Of a stretch of DNA of 64,000 nt, positions 24,853 through 38,081 are shown piece after piece (within the stretch, counting starts at the first letter, position 1; every line of letters begins with the position of its first letter). Both the position numbers and the translations under genes were made by a program. Source of the stretch: Ulva prolifera (Eukaryota; Chlorophyta; Ulvophyceae; Ulvales; Ulvaceae); the NCBI GenBank assembly GCA_023078555.1, contig CM041197.1, forward strand, positions 11,505,257 through 11,569,256, in the 5' to 3' direction. The notes beneath the pieces are model-generated. The model saw only the letters and a program-made list of their open reading frames with translations, did not search any database and was not told where the DNA came from.

Positions 24853-26056
24853 CTTGCTTCCTGGTGATTGGCCGTCATCGGTGCTCGAGATGTCTGCCTC
24901 GTTGTCCAGCTTGAGCTGAGTTCTCAGGTTGGAGAGATCCCGAGTGTCCAGGCAGTAGTCACGGGCATCGACGGAGCTGCGGACGGTGGCACTCTGGACA
25001 TCGGGAGCAGCATCTGCCACACCGTGCCGGGCGTGCAGGCGCATGCGGTTCTCTGCAAACAGACACTGCTCTAACTGTGCTTTTCTTAGATGAGAATAGG
25101 CGGGAGGCGCAGCACGACCACAGTGGTGCACATCCGCGCAGCCACGCGATTCAGTGCATGTCTGACAAGATGCACAACAGGCACGTCATCACAAGCTGCA
25201 CGCACATCACTACGCTGCAGAGCACAGGTTGCAGCTTTGTGTTGGCGTGAGGTGTCAACCGTGTGCTTCTGCAGTCACCGCGGGTTGGCACTGACCAAAT
25301 GGAACACAGGCAACACAGCAATCTGCAAACAGCACACTCAGTCTACACTACAGTCAAGAGGTAAGGTGGCACGATGTGCTTCACCAGGTCATGCACTGTT
25401 GTCAGGAGTGCATTGGAAATAGACGTACTCTCCATGATCTCAGCAGACGATAGACCATCACGCAGACGTCGCTTCGCCCACTTGCGTGCATCATCTGACA
25501 GCCTTGGCGTCGTGAGGAAGGCTGCGGGTCCCTCGGACCCGGGACCATGACAGGGCGTGCTGGCTCCAGCCTTGCTGTGGTGGCCACAGTTGTTCAACTG
25601 GACGTAAGCCTGGCCTGGATACAGAGCATACACGACAATCTTCATGCTGTAGGTGCATTCACACTGCTTTATTCCTAGGCCTCGGGCTCTCTTGCCCACC
25701 CGCTTCTGAACTGCATCTTGAGAGGCTGATGGTACTGGCACCGCATCAGCTGTCACTGCCGTGGTTTGTTTCTTCCTGTCTTTACCAAAAGGACATCGAT
25801 AGTAGTTATGCAGTAGCATTCCGAGACGTTTATCGCCTGTGGCAAGCTTTCGCTTCTCTTTGCAGAGGTATGAGATGTGGACGCGTGCACACTCGCTTCG
25901 GTAGAACTCTTCCACGCGTGCAGCAGAGATGCAAGCTAGCAGCGCATCTGAACGCTTACTCGAGGTACGCGCACGATGCTTCCATTGAATACTGTCGCGA
26001 GACAATTCCGAAGGCTCTTGCAGGACAAGGCCCTGGTAATCAACAGGCAAGCTCAT
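24853..26056 (-). CDS. Transposase-like protein with FAR1/WRKY-GCM-type zinc finger, 3'-truncated
   Basis: ATG 26056. Exon 1 26056-25385 (224 codons) and exon 2 25074-24853 (74 codons) join at phase 0 (CTG|GTGAAG ... CACAG|TTAGAG). Residues about 75-170 have the layout of the zinc fingers found at the N-terminus of Mutator-like transposases and FAR1 proteins: YYRCPFGK, then CECTYSMKIVVY, then NNCGHHS. A helical segment (LSDDARKWAKRRLRDGLSSAEIM) follows. Exon 2 (RDLSNLRTQLKL) resembles the linker before the DDE catalytic domain. Exon 2 ends at a good donor (AAG|GTATGC), but no catalytic exon follows before the SINE at 24778. The element is probably truncated. Class assignment is inference from the finger pattern. 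Confidence 0.5.
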
Positions 26057-27592
26057 GCCCTAAATGCAGCTGCTACTGCAACGATATACGAGATTGATAT
26101 TATCCCTGCTAGCAAAGAACATATGTCACAAGCATTGCTGGCGTCCTGTCACTCGCGCCAGTGTTAAAAATCCTGGATCTTGGCATGGAGTCGCACGACG
26201 CTGATCAACCTCCGAAACGAACCGTTTCGATAATTTGTACCGCGGCAATGCTCAATTCGGTTTGTTGCGGACAGCCGCGGGCGCACGGGCCACCGGGACG
26301 GCGTGTGCGCCTCAGCTGAGGTGACACGGTCATACCTGCTTCGTGAACAACGAGCTGCGACGCCGTGACGACCGAGCTGTGGTTCCGATCGGGACGTTGT
26401 ACTTGCCGGCGACCATGACAAACGCCGGGCGAACACACAGGACTGCAGAAACCGCCGTCCACAGACTGAACCAGCTGGATCAAGTCTCATCGAGGAACCT
26501 GGACGGCAGGTGTCTTTCATTTTGCACCCCGCTGCAGTTGATGTTGATGTTTGAACAATACATGCCATACGAATCTCTGGCGGATCCGGATCGAGTGCAT
26601 TGTACTTCTTCTGATCCCTTCGCTGCTCTGTGGCACGTGCAACATGAAGGAGCGGGTGGCAAGGTGCTGCAGGATGTGGTTCCTGTCTTGCAATGCTATG
26701 GGGCGGATGGACTCGTGGACCACATGTAGCCACTGCGCAGGGCATCTTCGAGATACCGACAGCCGAAGCATGGGCACCGGGGCGTGTGTGCTGCCTGCGG
26801 TGGTGCAGCATCAGCAGCTGACTCAGTCGGACACAGCTCAGATGCAGCCTCTCACTGTCCTTCATGGGGTGTGAGTCGGATTTGGAGCAGGCGCTCGTGA
26901 AGCTTCACTTAAGTGAGTATATGTATAGCAGATCTGAGGCTCCTAGAAGCGCCGCCTCCGGTCGTGAGGCGACGGCACGCAGGGGCTCAAGAAACAGGCG
27001 TGACGATCTGTCAGTCCGTTTACGTGTACGGGTGTGGCTCCCGCGATGGGCCGGTGTGTGAGCTGCAATCTTGATGTTCGAGGGGCAGCGGTGGTCAACG
27101 TGACAGGCGGCAACCTGCAGACGTCCAGTATCTCTGGGCGCCGCCCTCAAATGAGGCCAATTCAGCCACCGTCTGTCAATTGGCTGTCATGGTGTATATA
27201 GACGCTGCCACAACCCTCAGTGCCAATTGTGGTCATCCTGTGGTATAGCGGCCAAATCACTGGATTGCCACGCCAATCTGACCAAAGAAACACACAGGCT
27301 CTCGCCCGGGTGTCGTATGAGCAAACAGCGAGAGCTCTTGTAGTGAGAGCGCTCTGCACTTTGCGGTAACAGCATGGGCAGATGCTGTTGAATCCAGCTG
27401 GGGGATGCTTGACCGCGCAGACTTCCGGCGTTGCAGCTCCCTTACCAGCCTCCTGACTGCCCGGACTGGCGCTTGGATACATGTGCATGAGCACGCAGGC
27501 AGCAGTGGCCACAATTGCCAGGACGAAGCACAAGGACTTGGACTGTTGTGTGGCACATCACCAAAACATAGTATCAAACATTGCGACTGATT

Positions 27593-27672
27593 TGGCATAT
27601 GTGGTCCCGTTAAATCGGAGTTGTCGATGTCCAATAGGATACGGCTTAGTAAGTTCAGATTTACTTTACTGG
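27593..27672 (+). mobile_element. SINE-like repeat, copy 3 (3' part)
   Basis: GGCATATGTGGTCCCGTTAA, then ATGTCCAATAGGATACGGCT, and the TTTACTTTACT tail. Core and tail only. Confidence 0.75.
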
Positions 27673-28299
27673 TCACAGTGATCCGAAGATTTGCACACCG
27701 CTGGCAAGTAGTGGCGGTTCGCTGTGCTGAATCTGCAGGGTTGAGGCGGTTCTTGCTCATGTATGTGAAGCCCGACACCCAAGATACACATGGTGGTAAC
27801 AACCTCATGGAGCGTGATAGTTCACTGGACGACCCCCGCTTCGATACGCACGCAGCGCTAGCCGCATGCCATGTGGTGACGTGGAGCTCCACATGAACGT
27901 ACACATGGTTAAAAGATTACGATCAGCATACATCCTGGATTAAGATCCCTACAGCCGCAGAGCAGCATCATCGGCTCAGTGCTCCGTACAACCAGCAGGA
28001 CCGGAGCCAGACGTCACGGCCCGCGGGAACGGATACGAACTAGTGCAGAGACACGCAAAAATCCAATTCTCTCTCACTCGAAACTACCAGGCTATGCATC
28101 ATGCTCAAAGGAAGAGTATCAGGCTATACGCCATGCTAAGACGAACAGGCACAGAATGAAGTGGCGAATAAAAATGTGTGTGCAATCAATGGCGAGGCAT
28201 CGAGCATCAACTGCATCGATGGCAACCAAAAGCGCAGCAACCCTCCGGCTCCGCACAAACCTGGCACACAGGCGGGCATGCGCGTGCCCACGGATCCAG

Positions 28300-28330
<31 letters not shown>
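28300..28330. repeat. C31 homopolymer
   Basis: Lies 44-74 bp past the kinesin stop codon. It is G31 on the gene's sense strand. Confidence 0.9.
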
Positions 28331-28373
28331 TGCCCCCTTGCGGGGCAGCATGAGTGCCAGCACATCACGAGAG

Positions 28374-31300
28374 TCAGCGTAGCATGGCCTCCCGGGTGCG
28401 CTCGCGGTGCGCCGCGAACGATTCCCGCCGCGCACGCACCCCGTCCTTGTCGCCGGAGAGCACCGCCGTCAGCAGCAGCGTTGCCGGGCCCCGCGTGCGC
28501 CCACGCAGTGCCCCGCTCGCGCTGCGCTCCAGCCGCGGCGCCATCTTTCGCGCCATCGCCTCGGCCAGCGCGGAGCGCACCATCGCGTCGTGGCCAAAGT
28601 GCCGCGCCGCCTCGACGTCCTCCTCCGCGTCCCGGCGCAGCTCCGCGCTGCACCGCGGCTGGCCCACCGCCCCCAGCTGCCACGGCACCCCGGCCGCGCC
28701 GACCGGCAGCGCCGGCGGCGCGGCGCGCGTGCTGCGCTGCAGCTCAGCACAGCGCAGCACGGCCTCAACCTTGCTGACCGCGTCTTCAAACGCGACTGCA
28801 CGCATCTCTGCGACCGCGGCGAGGTCGTGCGCGGACTCGTCATGCATGGCCGCGAGCGCGGCGTCCATCTCTACCGCCGCGCGCGCTGCCCGTGCGGCTG
28901 CGTCGGCGTGGGCGGTGACTAGGAGGTCGTCCGCACTTTGCAGAGGGGCGGCCAGCACAGGCTGCGTGGTGCCGGGCTGGCTATCGGGGGTGTCTTGTCC
29001 ACTCTCTTCCGCAGCGCCATCTTCCTCAGCATCGCGTACTGCCAGGCGTTCAGTCAGGCTCTCAAGTTCCCTGCAGCGGCGCATGTGCATGCATGGTCCG
29101 CATGTATGATACAGCGCAGCCAACCGTTCCCGAGCTAGCAGCGACACTCTGACGGCACAAGCAATGGACAGCGCAACTGCACAAGTGAGCGCCACTAGCT
29201 GGGACGCTGCTGAACATCGGGCGACGGATAGAAGCAGGTGGGTAGAAGCACATGCGACCAGGCCTCTGTACGGCAGAGCGCCACACCAAGCTACCAAGTT
29301 TGTACACGCAGCCCAGGCGTTGATCCGAGGAAGAGCACAAAATGCTCACTCGCTCGATCACCAAAGTACAAGCTCGATCCGGCGGTGGATGGCTACAGCG
29401 GGGGCGGCCCACCTGTCCTTCGCCGCCATCTTGCTGTCGAGCCGCTTGAGCTGGAACTGGAGGTGGCTGTTCTCCGCGCGGAGGTGGTCGCAGTCCATTG
29501 TCAGGCGGTGCAGCGCCGCGTCGCGCTCCCCCAGCTGGCTCTTCAGAGAGCTGCACTGCTTCACCAGCGGCGCCGTCACTCCGTCCTGCACGCATGCATG
29601 CTCTCGCCTGCCGGCGTCCCTCGCCAACACCCCTCAGCCACGCCGCCAGGCGCGGCTAGTCCAAGGGCTCGTGAACAATGCTGTGTGTCATAATCGGAAC
29701 ACGACCAACACATGGCAGTGTACAACATCTTGATGCACGAGGGGACGCGTGCATGGCGGCCATGATACGATCATGCATGCACAGCGCCCGTGTACGAACC
29801 TGCCACCGGCTGAGCTCGGCCTGGAGGCGCTTGATCTCGGCCTTGAGCGCCAGCGTGCCGCCCTGTGTGTCGACGTTGATGATGGCGCGGTTGCGGATGC
29901 ACTGCGCGCTGTGCGCGAACAGCAGCGTGGACAGCGTCTCGTGCGCGCATGCCTCGCTCGCGGACACGTTGGCGATGAGGACGGTCTTCGCGTTGCCGCC
30001 GATGGAGTCACGCAGCAGGAAGGTGAGCTTGCTGTCGCGGAAGGGGATGTGGCGCCCCGGTAGCCGCGTCTTCTGTGCCTCCACCACCTGCACGTGCCCG
30101 TGTGACGTGCATCAGGTTCACTATGCACACACTCCCAATGCATGTAGCACATGCATGATGTCCTGCATACAGGGATCCGGCCCCGTGCAGGCAGTGCGCC
30201 CCACGCTGCTGAGTCAGTGCCGAAGACACCGGTCGACACGGCCAACCGCGTGCAAGCCATCTACAAAGGCATGTGCAACATGCAGCCGACATTGTGCAAC
30301 TAGCAAAACACATGCATGTATATCATGCATACAGCGATGCAGTACACACAGCAGCGCGCTCGGCGCGCGGGGGCCGCACCTTGCTGATGACGCGGCCGAG
30401 GGTCGACAGGCTGCGGTTGATCTCGCGCGCCTCGGTGAGGGCGGTGCCGGTGACGGCGGAGACCTTGACGCGCTCGCTGCCGGCGAGGTCGACGACGTGC
30501 AGCGCGCCGCAGCGCACGGCCGCCGCGCCGCTCGCCATCGTCGTGCGGCGCTCGACGCGCAGCGAGAACACGGTGTGGCCGCCGGAGGAGACGTGGTTGA
30601 GCCGGGTCTCCCGCATGCTGCGCGCCCGCGCGCCCTGGAGCATCAGCTTCATCGCGTCCGCCACTGCACCTCGGCGCCGGTGGGTCATGCTGCATGACTC
30701 ATGCATGGTGTGTGGTGTGGGTGTGCGTTGGTGGCATGGCGCGCGTGGCGCAGTCGGTCAAGTAGTTGCACAGCTTTCGAGGTGCATGCAATGCAGTGCA
30801 TGGCTGCGGGGAGACCTGGCTGGGCTACTCGATGCATTGTGCTGGGGCCTGCAGAGACTCCTCTGGTATGGAGCTGGATTTGACGTGAACGAGACCTCAA
30901 TTGACCCTGATAATTGGAATTGTGGCGGCAGGGGATCAGCCCGCAAGCAGCCCTGGCCCCTAGGGAGGGTTGACTGGACGGTGCTGGGTCTGCGAGGCAG
31001 CAGGGTGTAGCACGCATGAGCCTGTAGTGGAGGGGATCAGACTGCAAACACATGTATGGCATCGTAGCAAACACCTGAACCCGTGTTTTCTTGCATTCGC
31101 TGCAACACGCACTGACAGAGACCTGCAGCAGATGTGTTGTCGTGCGTTGTTCAAATCTTGGCTGGAGCGGACTCTGATACAGGCGCGCGGGCATGCATTG
31201 CGACAGGTCCAGCGTGCATCACCCGCAGAGGGCAGGCGCGGCGCACCGTTGACGATGACGTGCTCCGAGAGGCCCTCCACAAACACGCCGGAGTCGGGGT

Positions 31301-33855
31301 GCGTCCGCAGCGGCAGCGAGCGGCCCTCGTCGCCGTGGCCATGGGGGGCGTGCGGCCGCAGCAGGTCCGAGATGTGCTCCTGGTAGATCTGCAGGAAGCT
31401 GCAGCGGCACGTGTACTGCACGTCCAGGCTGCCCTGCTGCCCCTCCTTCGCCTGGATCACCTGTAGCCGCGGAAGGGCGTGTCCACAGGTGCCTCAGCGC
31501 TCGTCCGCTAGAGGCACAGTATTATGAGCGCGGCCACTGGTTGAACAGAGATGGGGGCTGAGGGAGCTCAAGCTTGAGCAACTGCATCTACGATCTGTCT
31601 GGCGAGTAGCCGGCATCCAGCGTTTCTGGAGAGCTCTCATGCCGGTTTGGTCAATCATGCCAGAAACTCATTTGCATGATGGAAGATCCTGAGCATCCGT
31701 GGTTATGCCGGCTCATCGAAGCTGTCATGGCTGTACACACAAATCCACGGTGCCATCGCAGCCGTGGCGCGAGGGCAGCCGCGATATAGCATACTCTTCT
31801 CCCAGCATACAGCCTCTTTTAGTTTCAGACACAGTGACAAGGCCGGCGATGTACATGATTTGACGTCACAGGCTGGTGAGCAGACAAATACTGCAACACA
31901 ACGAGGCCACGGCATCGGTGCAGCGCACCTCGAAGATGCGGTGGAAGAGGCGGGGCGCGAGGCCCATGCCGGGGTGCGTGCGCTCCACGGCGGCCTCGTC
32001 GCCGTCGCCGGCGGCTGCGGCGGCGGGGGGCTTGCGCAGGTCGCCGAGGATGGTGTGCGTCTTGCCGGCACCGGTCTGGCCGTACGCGAGGCAGCACGCA
32101 TTGTAGCCTTGCATCACGTTGTTCACCATCGGCACTCCCACCACTGCACGCACCGAGGCGTCGAAAACAACGAAATAAGAAACAAAAAGCCATGCGGCTG
32201 CATGTGCACCCGCGCTGGGCCGCAGGGCCGGGCCAGCTGCCGCTGCATGCAGTATATCATAGTTTCTGGTCCTCGTTGTGAGGAGACGGCCCCAATATGT
32301 TCGAGAAGCGGTGTGCGTGTGCAGGGCACTCGGGGACCGGTGAGATCGTGCTGATGAGCCTAAACTCTCCATGGCCGTGAATGCGACTGCCATGCTGTAC
32401 TGAGAAGGCTGTCGCAGTGCGATGTCTTGCAGTGTGACTGATACTGTGGGATCTCGGCTGAGAGACTGGGGATGCAGGCCGGGATGTGCCACAGGCAGCA
32501 GCGCCGGTGGGTCAGGTGTAGTCTGAGTGGACTGGAGCGCCTGATACCATTCACCCGAGCATCAGCAGTGCGCTGTATTGACTGACGAAGTATGGTAGCA
32601 GGCTTCTTCGTGGTGTCATTGGCAGGTTGGAGGGTGTGGGGGCAAGTACGATATGTGTAGAGACAGCAGGCAGGTATGCCTCTTGGCTTGCGGTGTATGT
32701 CATCGGCGTGGACAGCATGGAAAAGCGCAAGCTCCATCGCCCAGCAAGAACTCTTGCTGCAGTCAGTGCGGAGGAGCTCCTTGAGTTCACTAGTGGAGAG
32801 ACATCAACGACATGCACAGGGCAATTAAGATGCAGCGGGATAACGACCAGCCACGATCTGGCGTTTGATGTCAGAACACCTGACGAGCATTCATGAGCAC
32901 ATGCAGATGTTTCGCCATCAAGTTTGGTGGATGCGTGCTTTCACGCCTGAGTCAAGCATGGCCGAGGCGGGCTGCCCGCAGTAGAGGGCAAGCGACAGTG
33001 CCTGAGCCTGACAAGGAGCATACAGCTGAAAACGTCCTCTTGAGAGCTGTCAGATCCAATCACATGGTCGAACGTGAAGTCGCATTTGCGGCCATCGGCT
33101 CGGGCACCCAGTCCCGAGACGCCCCGTGGTTGCAGGCAGGACGACTGTCCCACGAGGCTGATTTCGCGCTTGTTTGCCGGGCGAATTCGAACCATCACCT
33201 GCACAAATTAGCATGGGCAAGCACGGTACGTGCCGCTCTCGGTGCATGCACACTCCGCAGCAGTCATGTGGTCACTGTATGCAATTCTGATGACTGAACT
33301 GGGCGAGAGGGACCGCTCACCCGTGCAGTACAGTCAACAGAACGACCGCCGGCCGGAATCCTCAGCTATACAGTTCCATGACAGCAGCAATAAATACATT
33401 CGAGCATACCTGGACATTGTGCTGCGAATCATTGGCTTTGTCTGACAACGGATCGGCATCGAGCAAGCAGGTGCTCGACACTGCGCTCGACACCGACGGC
33501 GAAAGCCCATCTGGAAATTCAGCATCCTGCATGACATGATTGAAATGTGTTAAATAGCTGCGAGAGAGTTCAGTGCTGCCGAAGGAGCATGGTACGAATG
33601 TGCTGGTGCACTTGCACAACTCCGCTGAACAACAGCGTCGGTAGGCGTGCTGGAGGGTGAGTAGACGCTTCAAAAGAAACAGCACATCACACGTCGCACC
33701 AGCGTTTTACATGGTATTGGCGTCTCTTCGCCGGTATCAGCCGCTGCTGTGGACGCAGAGGTAGAGCTTGGCGGGACATCTGACTCCTTGCAGCCCAGCG
33801 CAAAGCAGTCAGGTGCCTCAGGGCTTACAGATGCTTGGTGCTGGCACATAAACAT
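28374..33855 (-). CDS. Kinesin-12 family motor protein
   Basis: Microtubule motor. Plant and animal kinesin-12s work on spindle or phragmoplast microtubules. Nine exons: 33855-33691, 33526-33410, 33198-33024, 32143-31929, 31460-31247, 30663-30380, 30087-29800, 29585-29413 and 29070-28374. All phases agree and give 775 aa. Motor core: [10 protein letters not shown] at about 92, P-loop GQTGAGKT 174-181, switch I NHVSSGGH 318-325, switch II DLAGSE, then [10 protein letters not shown] and [20 protein letters not shown]. The neck [11 protein letters not shown] and the LVGVPMVNN segment are typical of kinesin-12. A coiled coil runs from about 480 and the tail is Ala-rich. Oddities: switch I lacks the usual SSRSH, and the tail is short for the family. 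The first exon end (33691 or 33700) and start are least certain. Confidence 0.85.
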
Positions 33856-35072
33856 ATACTCACCACGAAGAAAGGGAAAGTTGGCGAGCTATGGCAACAG
33901 GCTGCACTGAGACTGGCAGTGACACAGCACACACGCACCGCACGGGACCTACCTGCGGGTCGGAAGACCAGCACCGAATTGGTAAACACCGCCAAAGCAC
34001 CTCACTTGAAGAAATTGACAGACAACCATGACATCAACGACAGCTCGGCACGGCCACCGCAACATAAGCCAGCATCGTGAATTGCAATCTCAATGCCGTC
34101 ACAGCGCATGCATTTGGGATTCGCTGCTCGAGTCAGTGTGCACACGCTTCCATAATGCTGATGAAGCTCATACAGTACCTACCATAGAAAATAGGTTATA
34201 CACGTTGGCACGTTCTGTCCGCCTTTGCTGTCGGGTGCATTCGGTGAAGCTGTAAAGACGCAGCGTATCTACGAGATACTGCCCCTCGGTTTAGGCTCGG
34301 TTCACAGTTGCATTCATTGGCTTTTCGGTCAACACTCTTATCTATCAGGACTGCGCTACATGACCATGATAACAGGTCGCTGGTGTGCTGCACAGAAGTG
34401 CGCTTGCTGCCAGGTTTGCACCGAGTCATCGTTTCAATTCTGCCACGTCGTGGCGGACGCGCGCATCGCGCCTGTGCAGGGCTTTAATAATCGACTCCCC
34501 GGAGTATACTTCAGACATCCAACGTCATTGGTCCTTCACAACCCGGTGCTATGCTGTGCTTCGCTACATGCCACATAATACCCTTCTAACAGACACAATT
34601 AACAACCATCTGTGCCTGCTATATTACCCGTGTGGATCGAGGAATTGGCTCAGACCGCATCAAAGTTCGATGAATGAGATCATTTGACAGATGTCTGAAG
34701 CATAACATATCAGATTGCATGGCAGCAAAATGTACCCAAACAGAAAGATTCACCCAGATGCAGCATGCCACCACCACACAACGCGCTACAGATGTCAACG
34801 ATTAGAGATTGAGATGTCAGCGATTCGAAGTATCATCCGCACGTCACTGTGATGGTCACCTATTAGAGGGCATAGCGCTACAAAGGCAAGCAACTGCCCC
34901 TCAGGCGTGACTTCAGCTAACGGCCCATGGCCCATACATATTACAGCATAGAAAGGAGATGGCGGAATTTTAATACACGTTCATATTCCCGTACTACTGA
35001 CCACTGCCCCATGGAATCACGATGCTGTGATGGCTGCAATGGCCAGCCACAGCATATGCCTAGGGGCCAGCA
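33856..35072. other. Intergenic, nothing recognised
   Basis: AT-richer spacer between the kinesin 5' end and the Cpn10 3' end. Only short frames without domains. Confidence 0.45.
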
Positions 35073-35750
35073 TTACGCATCACCTTCCAGCTTGGCGATG
35101 ATCTCATCTTCGCTGTACATGACGACGTCCTTGTCCTCCAGCTTCATCTCTGTACCGCCATAGCCTGGCAGCACAACCCGGTCTCCAGCTTTCAATGACA
35201 TGGGCAGCGTGACACCTTCCTTTGTCCTGAGCCCTGGACCTGTCGCAATGACCACTCCTTCTTGAAGCTACAGCACATTGATCAAGTTATGCTCAATGCG
35301 TGACATGTGCAGGCTTGCCAGCCGCGATTTCAGATGCAGCCAATTGACAGCTGCTACAAGACCCAGTGACAATGTACAAAGCCCCTGTATAAAATGCATC
35401 ATGAGCAATGATACAATGTTGATGCTGCCTCTTCTCCGTTCGTTATTAGACATCCCATTTGGCAGAGTGCCTGTCGTGCCACGCGGAAACCTGGAGGACA
35501 TGCGCGCGGCGACGTCGAGTAGTGCCACAGAACAAGGCTCTCAGCGTCGGTGCGCCGACGTACAAGCAGACAGTACTATTGAATACTCTTTGAATGTGTA
35601 TGAAGAGCAACGGTATGGTCATGGTGGTGCGCGTACCTTTGATACAGCCGTCTCGGGAAGCATGATGCCACTCACAGTCTTGGAGGCTGGGGCCATCTTT
35701 TCGACCAAGATGCGGTTCAAAAGGGGAAGGACTTGTCTTGCAGACGGCAT
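35073..35750 (-). CDS. CPN10: 10-kDa chaperonin (Cpn10/GroES)
   Basis: Co-chaperonin lid of the Cpn60 cage. It folds proteins in mitochondria (or plastids) with ATP-driven Cpn60. Exon 1 35750-35637 (38 codons) and exon 2 35267-35073 join at phase 0 (AAG|GTACGC ... GTAG|CTTCAA) to exactly 102 aa, the usual length. Visible signatures: LPLLNRILVEKM at the N-terminus, a mobile-loop region (APASKTVSGIMLPETA), GVVIATGPG, GDRVVLPGYGGTEMKLEDK and the end DEIIAKLEGDA. No cleavable presequence is added, as in mitochondrial Cpn10, whose N-terminus serves as the signal. Single-copy housekeeping gene; very confident. Confidence 0.93.
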
Positions 35751-38007
35751 CTTTCACTTGATTGCAACTGTGGCAACGTGTACAATGGACAAGAACACGC
35801 GGTATCGATGCTCAGCGACAGAGATTTCAGCAGTACGCAGAAGAAAGCGATCGCTACTGTTGCATATCGTGTTGACTGCATACCCACGCTGGGATAGATC
35901 TCACACCATATGGAGCGAGGCGCACGATCATTCTACGACCTTCGGGACGAGCATGGCGTGGTGGCCGCAAGCCACAGTAGTCCCCTCTGACCAGTGCCAA
36001 GTGCCACCATTCAGATGCCAGCACCTCGAACCAGGCCAACGCTCCAACAAATCCGCATGACAGCTGCACGCGACAAACCGCGTGTGACTTTGAGATGAGC
36101 TCATGCAACGCAATATTGTGCTTGCCGCGCAACAATGTCTCACCGTTTCATTTTGCACGAACTTCCTGATCGTGGCCAGTGATCAGGTGGCCTAGTAAAT
36201 CCTTCAAACGCTGTTGTTAGTTCAGCTGAATGATCTGCGAGTACTTCGGCTTGGTCAGGAGCATCGTTCGTGATGTGGTTTGTACGTCTCGTGTCGTTGC
36301 AGCGGAAGCTGAGAACATTTTCCGAGTGCACTCAGAATCATCGTGCAATAGACACACTACAACATTCAAGACAGTCGAGGTGTCTCGCCTGTTTTCTAGG
36401 GGCATTGGTGTAGCTTGCGAAGCTCGGCTTGACTGGGGCCGGTGCGATCCAGCGACCAGTCAGCCAAATGACAGAGATACAAAGTCTACAGTACCATACA
36501 AAACAGGATATGTACCAAATGTGCTGAAATCTGCTTCTGTCCGAAATCATGTGCGAGTTCCTGACCATTGGCATCAACATCGATTCATGTTCGTCCATGT
36601 CTAGCTCATGACGCGTTATGCACAAGCAGCTCAGTCAAAGCAAAGCTGGTGAAACGCGCTCTTCCTGATGCTCGATACGTTGCCTGTCGTGCGATCCATC
36701 ACTGTGTCTTGTTTCTTGCCTGTGGCCGTATGCCGCATTTGTACACGCTGTTCAGAACAGACCCTGCGTGTCATGGACACTCGAGGCCAGCTAGGAAGGC
36801 CTGCAATATACCCGTTAATGGACGGCTTTTCGCAGCAAGGTCTTGCCAGCAAGCTGCTCCGATCTGTTATGATCTCCCTGGATGCTTGCGCTGTGTCGAT
36901 CGTCGCCCGCATCGGTGCTGTCCTTGATGCTGGCGAGGCTTCGGCATTGCTCTGCTATCTAATCAAGTGGTGCTAAACGATCACTCCGGATCCCTTCTAC
37001 CAGGTGTCGATATTTGGCTGCCCATGGTAAACTGTTGCTGCCCTGAGCCGGCACAGCATGGATTCACACGACCTTCGCCAACACGTTCAATCAGCATGGT
37101 GCGAAGCCAGCTCAAGGCAATTCGGCCGAAATTGACCAACGGCTCACACACACCCACACCCGCTGTAATTTGAAGCCCAGTGGAGGGTCACGGCCCGCTG
37201 GGGCCTCCCATGTCTGGAGAGGGACTGCATGCTGTCGCATGAGACACAATTGAGATCTTAAGGTGTGAGATCCACTGTGGTGCGTGCGCACCATCGTGGC
37301 GTGTCCTGATTCCTACATAGTCATCTCCGCGTGCACAAAGCTGGCTTGTTGCATGCATTGGGCAATTACAGCATGGTCTCTGCCTGTGCTCGTCCAGCCT
37401 ATGTAGATCGATGTGTGCACAATCATGGTACCCACACAATGTGGTACGCTACGATATGTGTAAATTGAATATAATACAGTGTGGTACTTTGAACTTGGCT
37501 GTGCCGTTGTTTGACTTTCAGCAGGGAGCAGCCATGACATCGTGGGAGCTAGCGCAGTGCTGGTGCTGCAGGTCTCCACGTCATCGCATATGCTCCTAGC
37601 CAGATGTACCATCTTCCACAGATTTGCCTGATGTTCACCATATCCTGTCCATACCGGCGTTTCAGGCTGCTTGCATTAGCCTTTGCATGCATGCATGTGG
37701 TGCACCATGGCATCTGCATGTAGTGCAGATGCCATGGTTGCAGTCAGGCATCACGCCATATCTCAGCCTGTGTACGCAGTAGCCGCCCGCTGCATGCACA
37801 TGGACCTTGCGTGTTTAGCTTTTGGAGCCTTGCACAGGCGTGTGCCATGTAGTACCGTCACTGTGGGCGCCTCTGTGTGCGAGGAGAGCTACGGCGCTGA
37901 TGTCCACAGCCGTTCATTGCGCCTAGTGGACCTCGCGCATCGACACAACTGAACATAGACGTTATTTTTGCCGGAATGTTCAGTCATTAGCTCGACATAA
38001 AGAGGGT
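35751..38007. other. Intergenic between Cpn10 and tRNA-Val
   Basis: About 2.3 kb without a supported gene. A hairpin with 14-bp perfect arms (CCATGGCATCTGCA, 37705-37718 and 37724-37737) is present near a CATGCATGCATG run (about 37686-37697). Confidence 0.45.
37705..37737. repeat. 14-bp-arm perfect inverted repeat
   Basis: CCATGGCATCTGCA and its exact complement separated by TGTAG. Confidence 0.9.
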
Positions 38008-38081
38008 GGTTCCTTGGTGTAGTTGGTTATCACGTCTGCTTAACACGCAGAAGGTCAGCAGTTCAACTCTGCTAGGAACTA
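38008..38081 (+). tRNA. tRNA-Val(AAC)
   Basis: Complete 74-nt cloverleaf. Acceptor GGTTCCT/AGGAACT (one G-U) with discriminator A at 38081. D-arm GTGTAGTTGGTTATCAC. Anticodon stem TCTGC/GCAGA with loop TTAACAC (anticodon AAC, 38042-38044). T-arm AGCAG/CTGCT with loop TTCAACT. Internal A and B boxes are present and a T5 pol III terminator follows immediately. No intron. Confidence 0.95.

Larger units (their letters stand above)
26057..28373. other. Intergenic, repeats only
   Basis: No supported gene. Open frames at 26164-26865 on both strands have no recognisable domain. Contains a GTATAGCGG element fragment (about 27243-27273), a SINE-like copy (27593-27672) and a run of 31 C (28300-28330) close to the 3' end of the kinesin gene. 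Confidence 0.45.

Noticed and set aside
26164-26865. Long overlapping frames on both strands, possible upstream exon of the transposase-like gene
   Set aside because: No recognised motif and no frame clearly preferred.
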